From: Dehalococcoidia bacterium
GTDB lineage: Bacteria > Chloroflexota > Dehalococcoidia > UBA2979
Direction of reading: 5' to 3'
Length of the DNA stretch: 19,601 nt
NCBI GenBank assembly: GCA_018700215.1
Contig: JABIST010000209.1
Coordinates: forward strand, 1-19,601
The notes beneath the pieces are model-generated. The model was not told the DNA's origin, ran no database searches, and worked only from the letters and a program-made list of their open reading frames with translations. A program made the translations under genes and the position numbers. Below, in pieces: positions 1-6,670 of this stretch. The stretch's first letter is position 1, and every line of letters starts with the position of its first letter.

Positions 1-120
1 GACGAGACCTCCGCTGGCGTCCGCTACTACAACACCCCTTCCGGTTGGAAGTCCGTCCCTGAAAAAGGCATGATCCTTCGTGCCCTCGAACTCGCAAAGG
101 CTGAAGAAGCGGCCTCGTAA
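1..120 (+). CDS. C-terminal end of an unidentified protein (5' truncated)
   Basis: An open frame enters from the left edge and ends at TAA (118-120), giving 39 residues. The tail contains RYYNTPSGWKSVPEKG and ends in an Ala/Glu-rich helix (LELAKAEEAAS). Codon use matches the neighbouring genes, and the next gene starts 26 bases downstream on the same strand, so the two could share a transcript. I do not recognise the family from this fragment. The frame is supported only by its lack of stops and its plausible composition. Confidence 0.5.
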   Translation, partial: DETSAGVRYYNTPSGWKSVPEKGMILRALELAKAEEAAS

Positions 121-146
121 CCCTCGAGGCGGATCGGATCCATGAG

Positions 147-620
147 GTGAGCGACCGCCCCGACCCGCCAGCCGACGAGCCTGCAGGCGACACCGCCGAG
201 GTACCGCCGCCCAGGCGCAAGCCAGCCGGCTTCGGCGGCGCATTGCGTGGCCTCGCTCGCGCTGCTGGCGAAGTAGCTGCGGCCAGTGGCGAAGAGGCCC
301 GTCGCCTCGCCGAAACCGCCCGTCCCGAAGTCGAGCGCATCGCCAAACAGGCGAAAGCCGCCGCCGAGGCCGCCACACCCCACATCAAGCAGGCAGCCAC
401 CGACGCCACCGACTACGTGCGTGAGCATCAGGACGAAATCCGCGCCGGCGCGAAAAAGGGCGCTGGCGTCGTCGCCGATCAGGCCGTGCGCACCGTCACC
501 CCTCGCCCGCTCCGCCCCGCCATCGACGCGATGAAGGACGAGCTGCGCGAGCAGCCCAAGGCCACCTCGGACGCACCCGACGAAGAGATCGAGCCCGACG
601 AGTCGCCCACCGAGCGCTAA
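147..620 (+). CDS. Ala-rich amphipathic helical protein of unknown function
   Basis: This 157-residue protein starts at GTG (147), which overlaps a two-codon ATG-AGG-TGA just before it. Residues 1-30 are Pro/Asp/Glu-rich and look disordered. About residues 33-120 are dominated by Ala, Glu, Arg and Lys in a heptad-like pattern (for example EEARRLAETARPEVERIAKQ), suggesting long amphipathic helices of the LEA or apolipoprotein type. The last 30 residues are acidic and disordered. There is no transmembrane segment, signal peptide or catalytic motif. Its TAA stop overlaps the stop of the convergent MFS gene: the four bases CTAA serve both strands. The function is unknown. A structural, stress-protective or nucleoid/membrane-associated role is conjecture from composition only. 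Confidence 0.7.
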   Translation: MSDRPDPPADEPAGDTAEVPPPRRKPAGFGGALRGLARAAGEVAAASGEEARRLAETARPEVERIAKQAKAAAEAATPHIKQAATDATDYVREHQDEIRAGAKKGAGVVADQAVRTVTPRPLRPAIDAMKDELREQPKATSDAPDEEIEPDESPTER

Positions 621-1921
621 GTCGCCTCGGACACCTCGGGCAGATCAGAATCAGTCAGCATCCCGTTCCGCCGCGCCCGCTTGCGATGCGCCGGACCCCT
701 GATCAACACCGCACTCACCGCCCACAGCAGAGCCGAAATCGCAAAGCCGGCCGCATACAGACCGAACGGCCACGAGTAAGACCCCGTCATGTCGAACAGG
801 AACGCACCGCCCAGCGGTCCGATCACCTGCCCGCCGAAGCTGATCATTGCCACCAGCCCGCTGATCGCACCAAAGTGCCGCACCCCGAACGCCCGAGTCA
901 CCAGCAACGGCTCCAGCATCGGCGCGAACGCACCCCCGAAGCCCCAGAACAGAATCCACGCACCAATGCCCATGTCGCTCGTCGTGCCCACCAGAATCCC
1001 GGTCGCCAGTGCCTGCGAGAGCGCGACAAACGCCGCCAGCAAGAACACCTTATCGACGCGTAGCAGCGCGAAACTCAATGGTGGCCGCGACAGCATCCGT
1101 AGCCACGCCGTCACCGCCAGCAGCGTCGCTCCAATCGCCACCCCGTTGCTATCAAAGAAGTCGACGATCAGGTTGTTGACTGAACCCTGCCCCAGGAAGA
1201 ACAGCATCATCCCAATCGAGACCAGCCAGAAGACCGGGCTTCGCAGCGCCTCGTAGGAGCTGAAGCCACCCTCCACCTCGTCCACGTCTACCAGTTGGGT
1301 ACTGCCGCTCGCCCGTAACCCCAGTTCCCGCGGCCGATCCGCGACGACAAACAGCGCCGCAAACCCGTGCAACACAAAGATCAGCACGGCGCTCGCGATC
1401 ATCGCCGCCTGCCACCCGCCGCCGCTCTCGAACCACGCAAGGATCGGCAGGATCACCGCCCCGCCCATCCCGAAGCCGGTGGTCACCAGGCCCAAAGACA
1501 TCTGACGGCCGCGCCCCTCAAACCAGCGCGTGACTAGCCAGTTGTACGGAATCGGCATCAGCAACGGTCGCGCCAGACTCACGAATGCCCAACCCAGGTA
1601 GAGCTGCCACAGTTCCGTGGAGAACGAGGTCGCCACAATCGCCACCGGCATCGCCACACTGCCCAGCAGCAACATTCGACGCGCGCCACCTCGATCGATC
1701 GCACCGCCGATCCACGGTCCGATCACCGCGAACAGCACCTGCCCCACCATGAACGCGCCCACCACCGCGGTTCGACTGGCGCCGAAATCCTCCGCGATCG
1801 CGGTGATGTAGACAGCGACCACCCAGAAGGTGCCGCCCGCCGTAGTGCTGTTGGTGAGCACACCAGCGATGACGATCACCCACCCGTAATGGACAGGGAT
1901 ACGCGGAGCTAGGGCTCTCAT
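617..1921 (-). CDS. MFS transporter, OFA/monocarboxylate-like
   Basis: This 434-residue membrane protein has about 12 hydrophobic segments. The first follows the N-terminal VHYGWVIVIAGV, a start typical of oxalate/formate-antiporter-like and monocarboxylate-like MFS proteins. The loop between TM2 and TM3 has the MFS-type GGAIDRGGARR (G-x-x-x-D-R-x-G-x-R). The second half has AFGVRHFGAISGLVAM, which matches the FG-x-I-x-G motif of the same group. The substrate cannot be predicted; small carboxylates are typical of relatives. It starts at ATG (1919-1921) with only a weak GGTGG upstream. It is divergent from the LLM oxidoreductase and converges with the Ala-rich protein gene. A TATCGT -10-like hexamer lies on the minus strand at 1966-1971, but no convincing -35 accompanies it. 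Confidence 0.87.
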   Translation of the reverse strand: MRALAPRIPVHYGWVIVIAGVLTNSTTAGGTFWVVAVYITAIAEDFGASRTAVVGAFMVGQVLFAVIGPWIGGAIDRGGARRMLLLGSVAMPVAIVATSFSTELWQLYLGWAFVSLARPLLMPIPYNWLVTRWFEGRGRQMSLGLVTTGFGMGGAVILPILAWFESGGGWQAAMIASAVLIFVLHGFAALFVVADRPRELGLRASGSTQLVDVDEVEGGFSSYEALRSPVFWLVSIGMMLFFLGQGSVNNLIVDFFDSNGVAIGATLLAVTAWLRMLSRPPLSFALLRVDKVFLLAAFVALSQALATGILVGTTSDMGIGAWILFWGFGGAFAPMLEPLLVTRAFGVRHFGAISGLVAMISFGGQVIGPLGGAFLFDMTGSYSWPFGLYAAGFAISALLWAVSAVLIRGPAHRKRARRNGMLTDSDLPEVSEAT

Positions 1922-2004
1922 CGTGCGGAGCCACCGATCGGTGCTACGGAGACTGGAGAGCCTTCACGATAGGTCCGCACCTTGCCCCGCACCAGCGGCG
2001 ACCG

Positions 2005-2032
2005 TTATCCCGTTTCGATCCTCTGCTATCGT
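2005..2032 (+). promoter_or_regulatory. candidate sigma-70-type promoter for the LLM oxidoreductase
   Basis: An extended -10 (TGCTATCGT, hexamer TATCGT at 2027-2032) lies 16 bases after a weak -35-like TTATCC (2005-2010). Transcription would start near 2039, giving a short leader before the AAGGAG at 2046. This is assigned from pattern alone, and the -35 is poor. Confidence 0.33.
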
Positions 2033-2045
2033 GCGCCCACGTGCG

Positions 2046-2051
2046 AAGGAG
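2046..2051 (+). promoter_or_regulatory. Shine-Dalgarno site fixing the LLM oxidoreductase start
   Basis: AAGGAG lies five bases before ATG 2057. It argues against the longer in-frame opening at 1982 (TTG), which would add 25 residues unlike any LLM N-terminus. Confidence 0.7.
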
Positions 2052-2056
2052 CATCG

Positions 2057-3115
2057 ATGAAGGTCGCAATTGGGCTAGGCCGCGAGGCGATTACTGACTG
2101 GGACGAGGTATCCACCTACGCCATCGAGAGCGAGAAGCTCGGCGTCGACTGCATCTGGACCGCCGAGGCGTGGGCACACGACGTGATGACGCCGCTCGCC
2201 TACCTCGCGGCCAAGACCGAGAAGATCCACCTCGGCACCAGCATCATGCAGCTCGGTACCCGCACTCCCGCCCTCGTCGCCATGACCGCAATGACCCTCG
2301 ATGGCATGTCCAACGGGCGCTTCCGGCTCGGCATCGGCAGCAGCGGCCCGCAGGTGATCGAGGGCTGGCACGGTATCCCCTTCGCCCGCCCACTCGCACG
2401 CACCCGCGAAGTGATCGAAATCGTCCAGCGCATCTTCCAGGGCGAAACGCTCGCCTACGACGGCGAGTTCTACCAGCTCCCTCTCCGCGACGGCGGCTCG
2501 GGCGAGGGCAAAGCCCTCCGCCCCGGCGCGCCACCCCCAAAGAACGTCCCCATCTACATCGCCTCGCTCGGCCCCAAGAACCTCCGCATGACCGGCGAAA
2601 TGGCCGATGGCTGGCTCGGCGGCTCATTCCTCCCCGAACACGCCGACCTCTTCCTCGACCCGATCCGCGAGGGCGCCGAAGCCGCTGGCCGATCGCTCGA
2701 TGACATCGACCTCCAGGTCGGCGGCACCATCTGGTTCACGGATGACGTGGACGAGGCCGTGAAGACCCTCAAGCCCGGCCTCGCCTTCTCCATCGGTGCC
2801 ATGGGGTCACGACAGCATAATTTCTACAACGACGCCTACCGCCGCCAGGGCTTCGCCGACGAGGCCCGCGAGGTGCAGCGGCTCTGGCTCGCCGGTGAGC
2901 GTGACGAGGCCCGCGCCCGCGTCCCGGACGAGATGGTGCTCGGCAGCAACCTGATCGGCGATAAGCAGATGATCCGGGAGCGCCTGCGCGTCTACCGAGA
3001 TGCTGGCATCAACACCTTCCGCGCAGGTCCGCGCGGGGACACGCTGAGCGACCGCCTCGACACCCTCGGGCGCTTCATGGAAGTCGTCGACGAAGTAACG
3101 GCCGAGGCGCGCTAG
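2057..3115 (+). CDS. LLM-class F420-dependent oxidoreductase
   Basis: This 352-residue luciferase-like monooxygenase-fold (TIM barrel) protein is predicted to be soluble and cytoplasmic. The features that identify the family are the N-terminal strand MKVAIGLG, the helix AIESEKLGVDCIWTAEAW (about 22-39), the T-x-I-x-x-x-GTRTPA-x-x-A segment (about 61-75), NGRFRLGIGSSGPQVIEGWHG (about 86-106), and the central YIASLGPKNLRMTGEMADGWLGG. In this family these residues line the deazaflavin (F420) or FMN site, and the GxSGPQVxEGWHG signature is common in F420-dependent members. The protein likely transfers hydride to or from an unknown substrate. ATG 2057 was chosen for its AAGGAG. The gene stands alone, divergent from the MFS gene and convergent with the Cys-ligase. 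FMN rather than F420 is the main alternative for the cofactor. Confidence 0.87.
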   Translation: MKVAIGLGREAITDWDEVSTYAIESEKLGVDCIWTAEAWAHDVMTPLAYLAAKTEKIHLGTSIMQLGTRTPALVAMTAMTLDGMSNGRFRLGIGSSGPQVIEGWHGIPFARPLARTREVIEIVQRIFQGETLAYDGEFYQLPLRDGGSGEGKALRPGAPPPKNVPIYIASLGPKNLRMTGEMADGWLGGSFLPEHADLFLDPIREGAEAAGRSLDDIDLQVGGTIWFTDDVDEAVKTLKPGLAFSIGAMGSRQHNFYNDAYRRQGFADEAREVQRLWLAGERDEARARVPDEMVLGSNLIGDKQMIRERLRVYRDAGINTFRAGPRGDTLSDRLDTLGRFMEVVDEVTAEAR

Positions 3116-3133
3116 CCGCTAGCTGTCGCTAGC
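3111..3133. repeat. three copies of the palindrome GCTAGC between convergent genes
   Basis: GCTAGC occurs at 3111-3116, 3118-3123 and 3128-3133. The first copy contains the TAG stop of the LLM gene. Copies 2 and 3 can pair as a 6-bp stem around TGTC on either strand, and copies 1 and 3 offer an alternative pairing. It may act as a small bidirectional terminator, but there is no T-tract. Confidence 0.5.
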
Positions 3134-3134
3134 C

Positions 3135-4379
3135 CTATCGACCCAGCGTCAGCCCCAGCACACCCGCCAGCTCCGCGATCGCCGGTGCGCCACTGGTCGA
3201 CGCAACCTGTCCCGACTCCACCTCTTGCGCAAGCTGTCGCAGCGCGCCAATCGCCGAGGGCGTGTCCAGGTCGTTGTCCATCGCATCCATGAACGCGTTA
3301 CGGAAGGGCTGCGCACGGAGTTGCTCCGCGCCGCCGCTCTTCGACTCCGCTGCTCGGCGGAACAGCGCCACATCTTCCTCGGCGCTCGCAAGCTGTTCAC
3401 GGCTGAAGTCACGATCCTCGCGGTAGTGCGTCATCAGCAACGTCAGCCGCACCGCGTCCGCCGTGTGCCCTTCGTCGAGCAGCTCGTGCACCTTCACCAG
3501 GTTGCCCAACGACTTCGACATCTTCACGCCATCGAGCTGCATCGTCCCGTTGTGCACCCAGTAGCCGACATACGGCACTTTGCCCGTCACCGACTCCATC
3601 TGAACGATCTCGGAGTCATGGTGCGGGTACGCCAGATCGCTTCCACCCCCGTGAACGTCGATCTGATCACCCAGCGTCGCCCGCGCCATCGCCGAACACT
3701 CGATGTGCCAACCGGGGCGTCCGACGCCCCACGGCGACTCAAACATCGCATCCGCGTCTTCGGACGGCTTCCACAGCAAGAAGTCGAGCCCGTCACGCTT
3801 CAGGTGTTCCGGCTCGTCCGGCATCGTGTCCGTCCGCGGCGCGCTTCGCAGCCCCTCGCGTGTGTACCCGGCCAGGACACCGAACGCCTCCGTCTTCGAG
3901 GTGTCGAAGAAGACATGTCCGTCCACCTCGTAGGCAAACCCCTTCGCCTCCAGCGCAGCGACCATCTCGATGATCTGCGGCATGTGGCCAGACACCAGCG
4001 GGAACGACTCCGGCCGCTGCACGTTCAGCGCATCCATCTCTGAGAGGTAGATCGCGTGATTCTGCTCCGTCAGCGCCGGGATCGTGATCCCCAGCTCCTT
4101 CGACTTACGAACCATGTCGTCATCGATATCGGTGATGTTTTGGATGTGGTGAACGTCGTAACCGTTGAATTCCAGCCAGCGGTGCAACGTATCCTGCACC
4201 ACGTAGACCAGCGCGTGCCCCAGATGTCCCACGTCGTACGGCGTCACACCGCAGACATACATCCTTGCAACACCTACCTCCAGCGGGACGAACGGCTCCA
4301 GCCCCCGAACCTTCGAGTTGTACAGGCGAAAGCCGGACTGCAGTCGTGGTTGTAGCGAACTCGCCTCGTTCAGCGGCAG
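3135..4379 (-). CDS. Cysteine ligase of the CysRS/MshC family lacking the anticodon-binding domain
   Basis: This class I aminoacyl-tRNA-synthetase-fold ligase, 414 residues from the proposed CTG start, adenylates cysteine with ATP. The HIGH-type motif is HLGH (52-55) and the KMSKS loop is at 286-290. Probable zinc ligands are C43 (MYVCGVTPYD), C228 (GWHIECSAM), H253/H254 and E257 (PHHDSE). The protein stops right after the DALR-like helices (NDLDTPSAIGALRQL, ending VLGLTLGR). It therefore lacks the C-terminal anticodon-binding region that brings typical CysRS to about 460 residues; MshC of mycothiol synthesis (about 410 residues) has this shorter layout. TPYD and LLW-x-P also resemble MshC, whereas SPWGVGRPGWHIECSAM, the fourth ligand E257 and MSKSLGN resemble CysRS. 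No ATG, GTG or TTG lies between the upstream stop and the in-frame ATG 4262, yet conserved family sequence (FRLYNSKVRGLEPFVPLE) is encoded before that ATG. I infer a CTG start at 4377-4379 behind AAGGAG. The acceptor (tRNA-Cys or an aminoglycoside-inositol) is unresolved. Confidence 0.82.
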   Translation of the reverse strand: MPLNEASSLQPRLQSGFRLYNSKVRGLEPFVPLEVGVARMYVCGVTPYDVGHLGHALVYVVQDTLHRWLEFNGYDVHHIQNITDIDDDMVRKSKELGITIPALTEQNHAIYLSEMDALNVQRPESFPLVSGHMPQIIEMVAALEAKGFAYEVDGHVFFDTSKTEAFGVLAGYTREGLRSAPRTDTMPDEPEHLKRDGLDFLLWKPSEDADAMFESPWGVGRPGWHIECSAMARATLGDQIDVHGGGSDLAYPHHDSEIVQMESVTGKVPYVGYWVHNGTMQLDGVKMSKSLGNLVKVHELLDEGHTADAVRLTLLMTHYREDRDFSREQLASAEEDVALFRRAAESKSGGAEQLRAQPFRNAFMDAMDNDLDTPSAIGALRQLAQEVESGQVASTSGAPAIAELAGVLGLTLGR

Positions 4380-4386
4380 GGTCTCG

Positions 4387-4392
4387 CTCCTT
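4387..4392 (-). promoter_or_regulatory. Shine-Dalgarno site supporting a CTG start
   Basis: On the minus strand AAGGAG lies seven bases before the CTG at 4377-4379. A second CTG follows two codons later (4371-4373). No conventional start codon exists in frame between the upstream TGA (4398-4400) and ATG 4262, so this site is the main evidence for the 5' end of the Cys-ligase. Confidence 0.55.
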
Positions 4393-4410
4393 GTGATTCA
4401 GCGATTTCGA

Positions 4411-4450
4411 GCTGCTCTGCTCGTGAGCAGCGCGCATCGTAGCACGATGC
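4411..4450. repeat. two adjacent inverted repeats in the divergent Cys-ligase/nitrilase intergenic region
   Basis: GCTGCTC (4411-4417) pairs with GAGCAGC (4425-4431) around a 7-base spacer. GCATCGT (4434-4440) pairs perfectly with ACGATGC (4444-4450) around AGC. The second repeat contains a minus-strand TACGAT that could serve as a -10 for the Cys-ligase. The pair could be regulator half-sites or RNA hairpins. No T-box sequence (AGGGTGGNACC) was found. Confidence 0.5.
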
Positions 4451-4485
4451 AGGCCCCATCTAACGCGTCTGACCCACGCGTCGCG

Positions 4486-4491
4486 TAGACT
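4486..4491 (+). promoter_or_regulatory. possible -10 element for the nitrilase gene
   Basis: TAGACT resembles a -10 hexamer and would give a leader of about 20 bases before the TTG at 4517. No good -35 sits at the right distance, so this is weak. Confidence 0.2.
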
Positions 4492-4505
4492 GCGTCAGCG
4501 TCTCT

Positions 4506-4510
4506 GGAGG
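4506..4510 (+). promoter_or_regulatory. Shine-Dalgarno site supporting a TTG start
   Basis: GGAGG lies six bases before TTG 4517-4519. It places the nitrilase start exactly where family similarity begins (RVALVQLEA). Confidence 0.65.
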
Positions 4511-4516
4511 CCCCGT

Positions 4517-6157
4517 TTGCCGCGTTCGCTGCGCGTCGCCCTCGTCCAACTTGAAGCTCGCGATCTCGCCGACCACAATCGCGCATGGGATGAGCTGCTG
4601 CACGCCATCGACGACGCCGCCACCCACGAACCACAGCTGATCGTCCTCCCCGAGGCTAGCTACCCCGCCTACTTCCTCCAGTCACGCGAAGCCTACGAAG
4701 CCGAAGACCTCCACTCCGACAAGTACATCCTCGACACCCTTGGTGAGCGCGCCGCCCAGCACGGCATCCATCTCGCCGTCGGCCTTGTGCTCCATGCACC
4801 CAGCGGCAGCCTGCAGAACGCCTGCGTCCTCTTCGATCCCACCGGTCGCGAGGTTGGGCGCTACGCCAAGAGCTTCCTCTGGCACTTTGACCGTTCCTGG
4901 TTCGAAGCCGGCGATCACTTCCCCGTCTTCCAGCTCCAGATCCCTGAACTCGGCGAGGTCCGCGCCGGCATCCTCATCTGCTCCGACAGCCGCCTCGAGG
5001 AGATCCCCCGCGCCTACGCCGTCGAAGGCGCTCGGCTGATCATCGATCCCACCGCCTGGGTCTCCGCCGGACGCGATTCCACCCGTCTCTCGAACCCGCA
5101 GATCGAATTCCTCATGCCCGCCCGCGCCATCGAGAACGGCGCCTGGGTCGTCTGCGCTGACAAGACCGGCAGCGAGGCGCGCTCGCTCGTCTACGCCGGC
5201 CAGTCGGGCGTCATCGATCCCCGCGGCAACTGGGCCGTCCGCGCCCCCAGCAACGGCTCCGGCATCGTCATCCACGACCTCAATCTCGACGCCGCACTCG
5301 GCCCCCCGATCGAACGCCGGCCTGAGCTGTACCGCGATCTCGCCACACCAATTGATGATTCCGAGGCCGCGCGGCTCGCCCGCGAGCCACTGATCGCCGA
5401 AGACGCCGCCGCCCGTGTCGCCGGTGCCGCCCTGGACGCGCTGCCCTCCGCCGTCGAACTGGTCGAGGGCGCTCGCCAACTCGTCCGTGCTGCCGCCGCT
5501 CAAGACGCCGCCCTCGTGGTGCTGTCGGACCTCGCCGGCAGCAATTCCCGTGCCGTCACCGAGCGTGAGTGCTTGCCGCTACTGGAGGCCCTGGCCGCCG
5601 AGTGCTCCACCATCATCGCCGCCGTCCTCGCAGAGCGAAGTGGCAGCAAAACCTACAAGACCCAGTACCTGATCTCACCCTCGGGCGTCATCGCCGCTCA
5701 CCGCCAGACCCACCTCTCCGAGCGTGAGCGACAGGCCGGATTCAGCGCCGGCGACGAGCGCCCTCCCGTCGTCGAAACCCTGATCGGACGCGTCGGCCTG
5801 CTCTCCGGCGTCGAAGGACTCGTCCCAGAACTGGCCCAATCACTGAAACTGCGCGGCGCCGAGCTGATCGCCTGGTCCGCCGGAAACATCGGCGCGCCAC
5901 TCCGCACCATCGCCCGCGCGCGCGCATTAGAGCACCACTACTACGTCGTCGCCGCCGGCCACTGCGCTGACGATGGCGGCGGTTATGTCGTGGCCCCGGC
6001 CGGTGCGGTACTGACCGAGACCCTCCCCGGCGAAGCCATGGTCATGACCGCGGACATGAACCGCGTACTGGCGCGCTGGAACGACATGGCGCCCAGGACC
6101 AACCCACTACGTGATCGGGCCGCACTCCACGCAGGCACGGTACTCAAGACGTCCTAG
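4517..6157 (+). CDS. Tandem carbon-nitrogen hydrolase (nitrilase superfamily) with a degenerate second domain
   Basis: This 546-residue protein is two nitrilase-fold domains joined in one chain. Domain 1 (about 5-265) starts RVALVQLEA and has the full Glu-Lys-Cys triad: E46 in VLPEASYP, K118 in RYAKSFLW, and C155 in ILICSDSRLEEIPR. It should hydrolyse a C-N bond (amide, carbamoyl or nitrile) in an unidentified substrate. Domain 2 (about 300-530) keeps the fold order (VVLSDLAGS; VIAAHRQTHLSERER; VGLLSGVEGLVPELAQSLKLRGAELIAW; ARALEHHYYVVAAGH) but has D338, Q397 and S430 where Glu, Lys and Cys belong, so it is probably inactive. Nitrilases usually form dimers through helices next to the active site, so domain 2 may act as a built-in partner. 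It starts at TTG with GGAGG. It is divergent from the Cys-ligase and converges with the zinc-finger gene 23 bases away. It is predicted to be cytoplasmic, with no signal peptide. Confidence 0.88.
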   Translation: MPRSLRVALVQLEARDLADHNRAWDELLHAIDDAATHEPQLIVLPEASYPAYFLQSREAYEAEDLHSDKYILDTLGERAAQHGIHLAVGLVLHAPSGSLQNACVLFDPTGREVGRYAKSFLWHFDRSWFEAGDHFPVFQLQIPELGEVRAGILICSDSRLEEIPRAYAVEGARLIIDPTAWVSAGRDSTRLSNPQIEFLMPARAIENGAWVVCADKTGSEARSLVYAGQSGVIDPRGNWAVRAPSNGSGIVIHDLNLDAALGPPIERRPELYRDLATPIDDSEAARLAREPLIAEDAAARVAGAALDALPSAVELVEGARQLVRAAAAQDAALVVLSDLAGSNSRAVTERECLPLLEALAAECSTIIAAVLAERSGSKTYKTQYLISPSGVIAAHRQTHLSERERQAGFSAGDERPPVVETLIGRVGLLSGVEGLVPELAQSLKLRGAELIAWSAGNIGAPLRTIARARALEHHYYVVAAGHCADDGGGYVVAPAGAVLTETLPGEAMVMTADMNRVLARWNDMAPRTNPLRDRAALHAGTVLKTS

Positions 6158-6180
6158 CGCCAGTTCGAGGGCGTGTCCGC

Positions 6181-6594
6181 CTAGTCCCAGAGCTTCCGAC
6201 GCGCGGCGCAGTGATCGCACAACACCGCCGCCACTCGTCGAGGCGGATCGGTGCGCCGCTCCGTGATCTCCATCGCCGTCAAATGAACAGTGCAGAACAT
6301 CAGCCGGCAGCGCGAGCACTCGTGCTGCATCGAAACCCGGCACGCCTCGATCGCGCAGATCTTCAGGTCGTTCGCCACTCGCATCCGACGAACCCAATCC
6401 TGATGCGACTGGACATCGTCCAGCTTCGCGCGACACTTCGGCCGGTTGCAGACTTCCAGATAATCTTCGCCGTGGACGCCGTGATCCTCGCAGAACGTCT
6501 CGCCGCAGTACACGCACTGCCCGCTCGCATCGCGCCCGCAGCCGCCGCGCAGAAATCCACGACTGAACGTGCAACGAATGCCGGCCTGAATCAT
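6181..6594 (-). CDS. Small protein with duplicated AN1-like zinc-binding modules
   Basis: This 137-residue protein has 14 Cys. The same spacing, C-x2-C-x4-C-x2-H, occurs twice: CVYCGETFCEDH (27-38) and CSRCRLMFCTVH (93-104). Each copy is followed by another Cys pair (CNRPKC 49-54; CDHC 126-129), and C8, C19, C80 and C85 supply further ligands. This resembles AN1-type or other treble-clef/cross-brace zinc fingers, with up to about four zinc sites. ATG 6594 was chosen because the longer opening (to 6738) adds a basic, Trp-rich stretch overlapping the end of the beta-propeller gene. The ribosome site is weak (GGGG). No enzyme motif is present. Protein or nucleic-acid binding is a guess. It could be transcribed with the two upstream genes or from a candidate promoter at 6630-6659. 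Confidence 0.72.
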   Translation of the reverse strand: MIQAGIRCTFSRGFLRGGCGRDASGQCVYCGETFCEDHGVHGEDYLEVCNRPKCRAKLDDVQSHQDWVRRMRVANDLKICAIEACRVSMQHECSRCRLMFCTVHLTAMEITERRTDPPRRVAAVLCDHCAARRKLWD

Positions 6595-6629
6595 CACAGC
6601 CCCGTGAGTATCAATTGGGTATCCGAAAC

Positions 6630-6659
6630 ATCCTACGGAACTGGCCGAAGTGCCGTAAA
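6630..6659 (-). promoter_or_regulatory. candidate promoter for the zinc-module gene
   Basis: On the minus strand TTTACG (6654-6659, -35-like) is separated by 18 bases from TAGGAT (6630-6635, -10-like). The start would fall near 6623, about 29 bases before ATG 6594. Pattern evidence only. Confidence 0.28.
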
Positions 6660-6670
6660 TCCCCGCACTG

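Noticed and set aside
27..428. 133-codon minus-strand frame opposite the Ala-rich protein
   Set aside because: Gly/Ala/Phe-rich shadow without features. The plus-strand frame has a plausible helical protein and ends exactly at the convergent junction.
1966..1971. TATCGT -10 for the MFS gene
   Set aside because: The hexamer matches the one before the LLM gene on the other strand, but there is no -35 at a suitable distance. I do not list it as a promoter.
1982..2056. N-terminal extension of the LLM oxidoreductase
   Set aside because: No family similarity in the 25 extra residues, and a good AAGGAG precedes ATG 2057.
3225..4043. 272-codon frame antisense to the Cys-ligase
   Set aside because: The opposite strand encodes conserved HIGH and KMSKS motifs, while the antisense product has no motif.
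4393..4516. T-box leader for the Cys-ligase
   Set aside because: No AGGGTGGNACC T-box sequence and too little room for a specifier stem.
4682..5503. 273-codon frame antisense to the nitrilase
   Set aside because: Gly/Asp/Val-rich shadow translation of a gene with a conserved catalytic triad.
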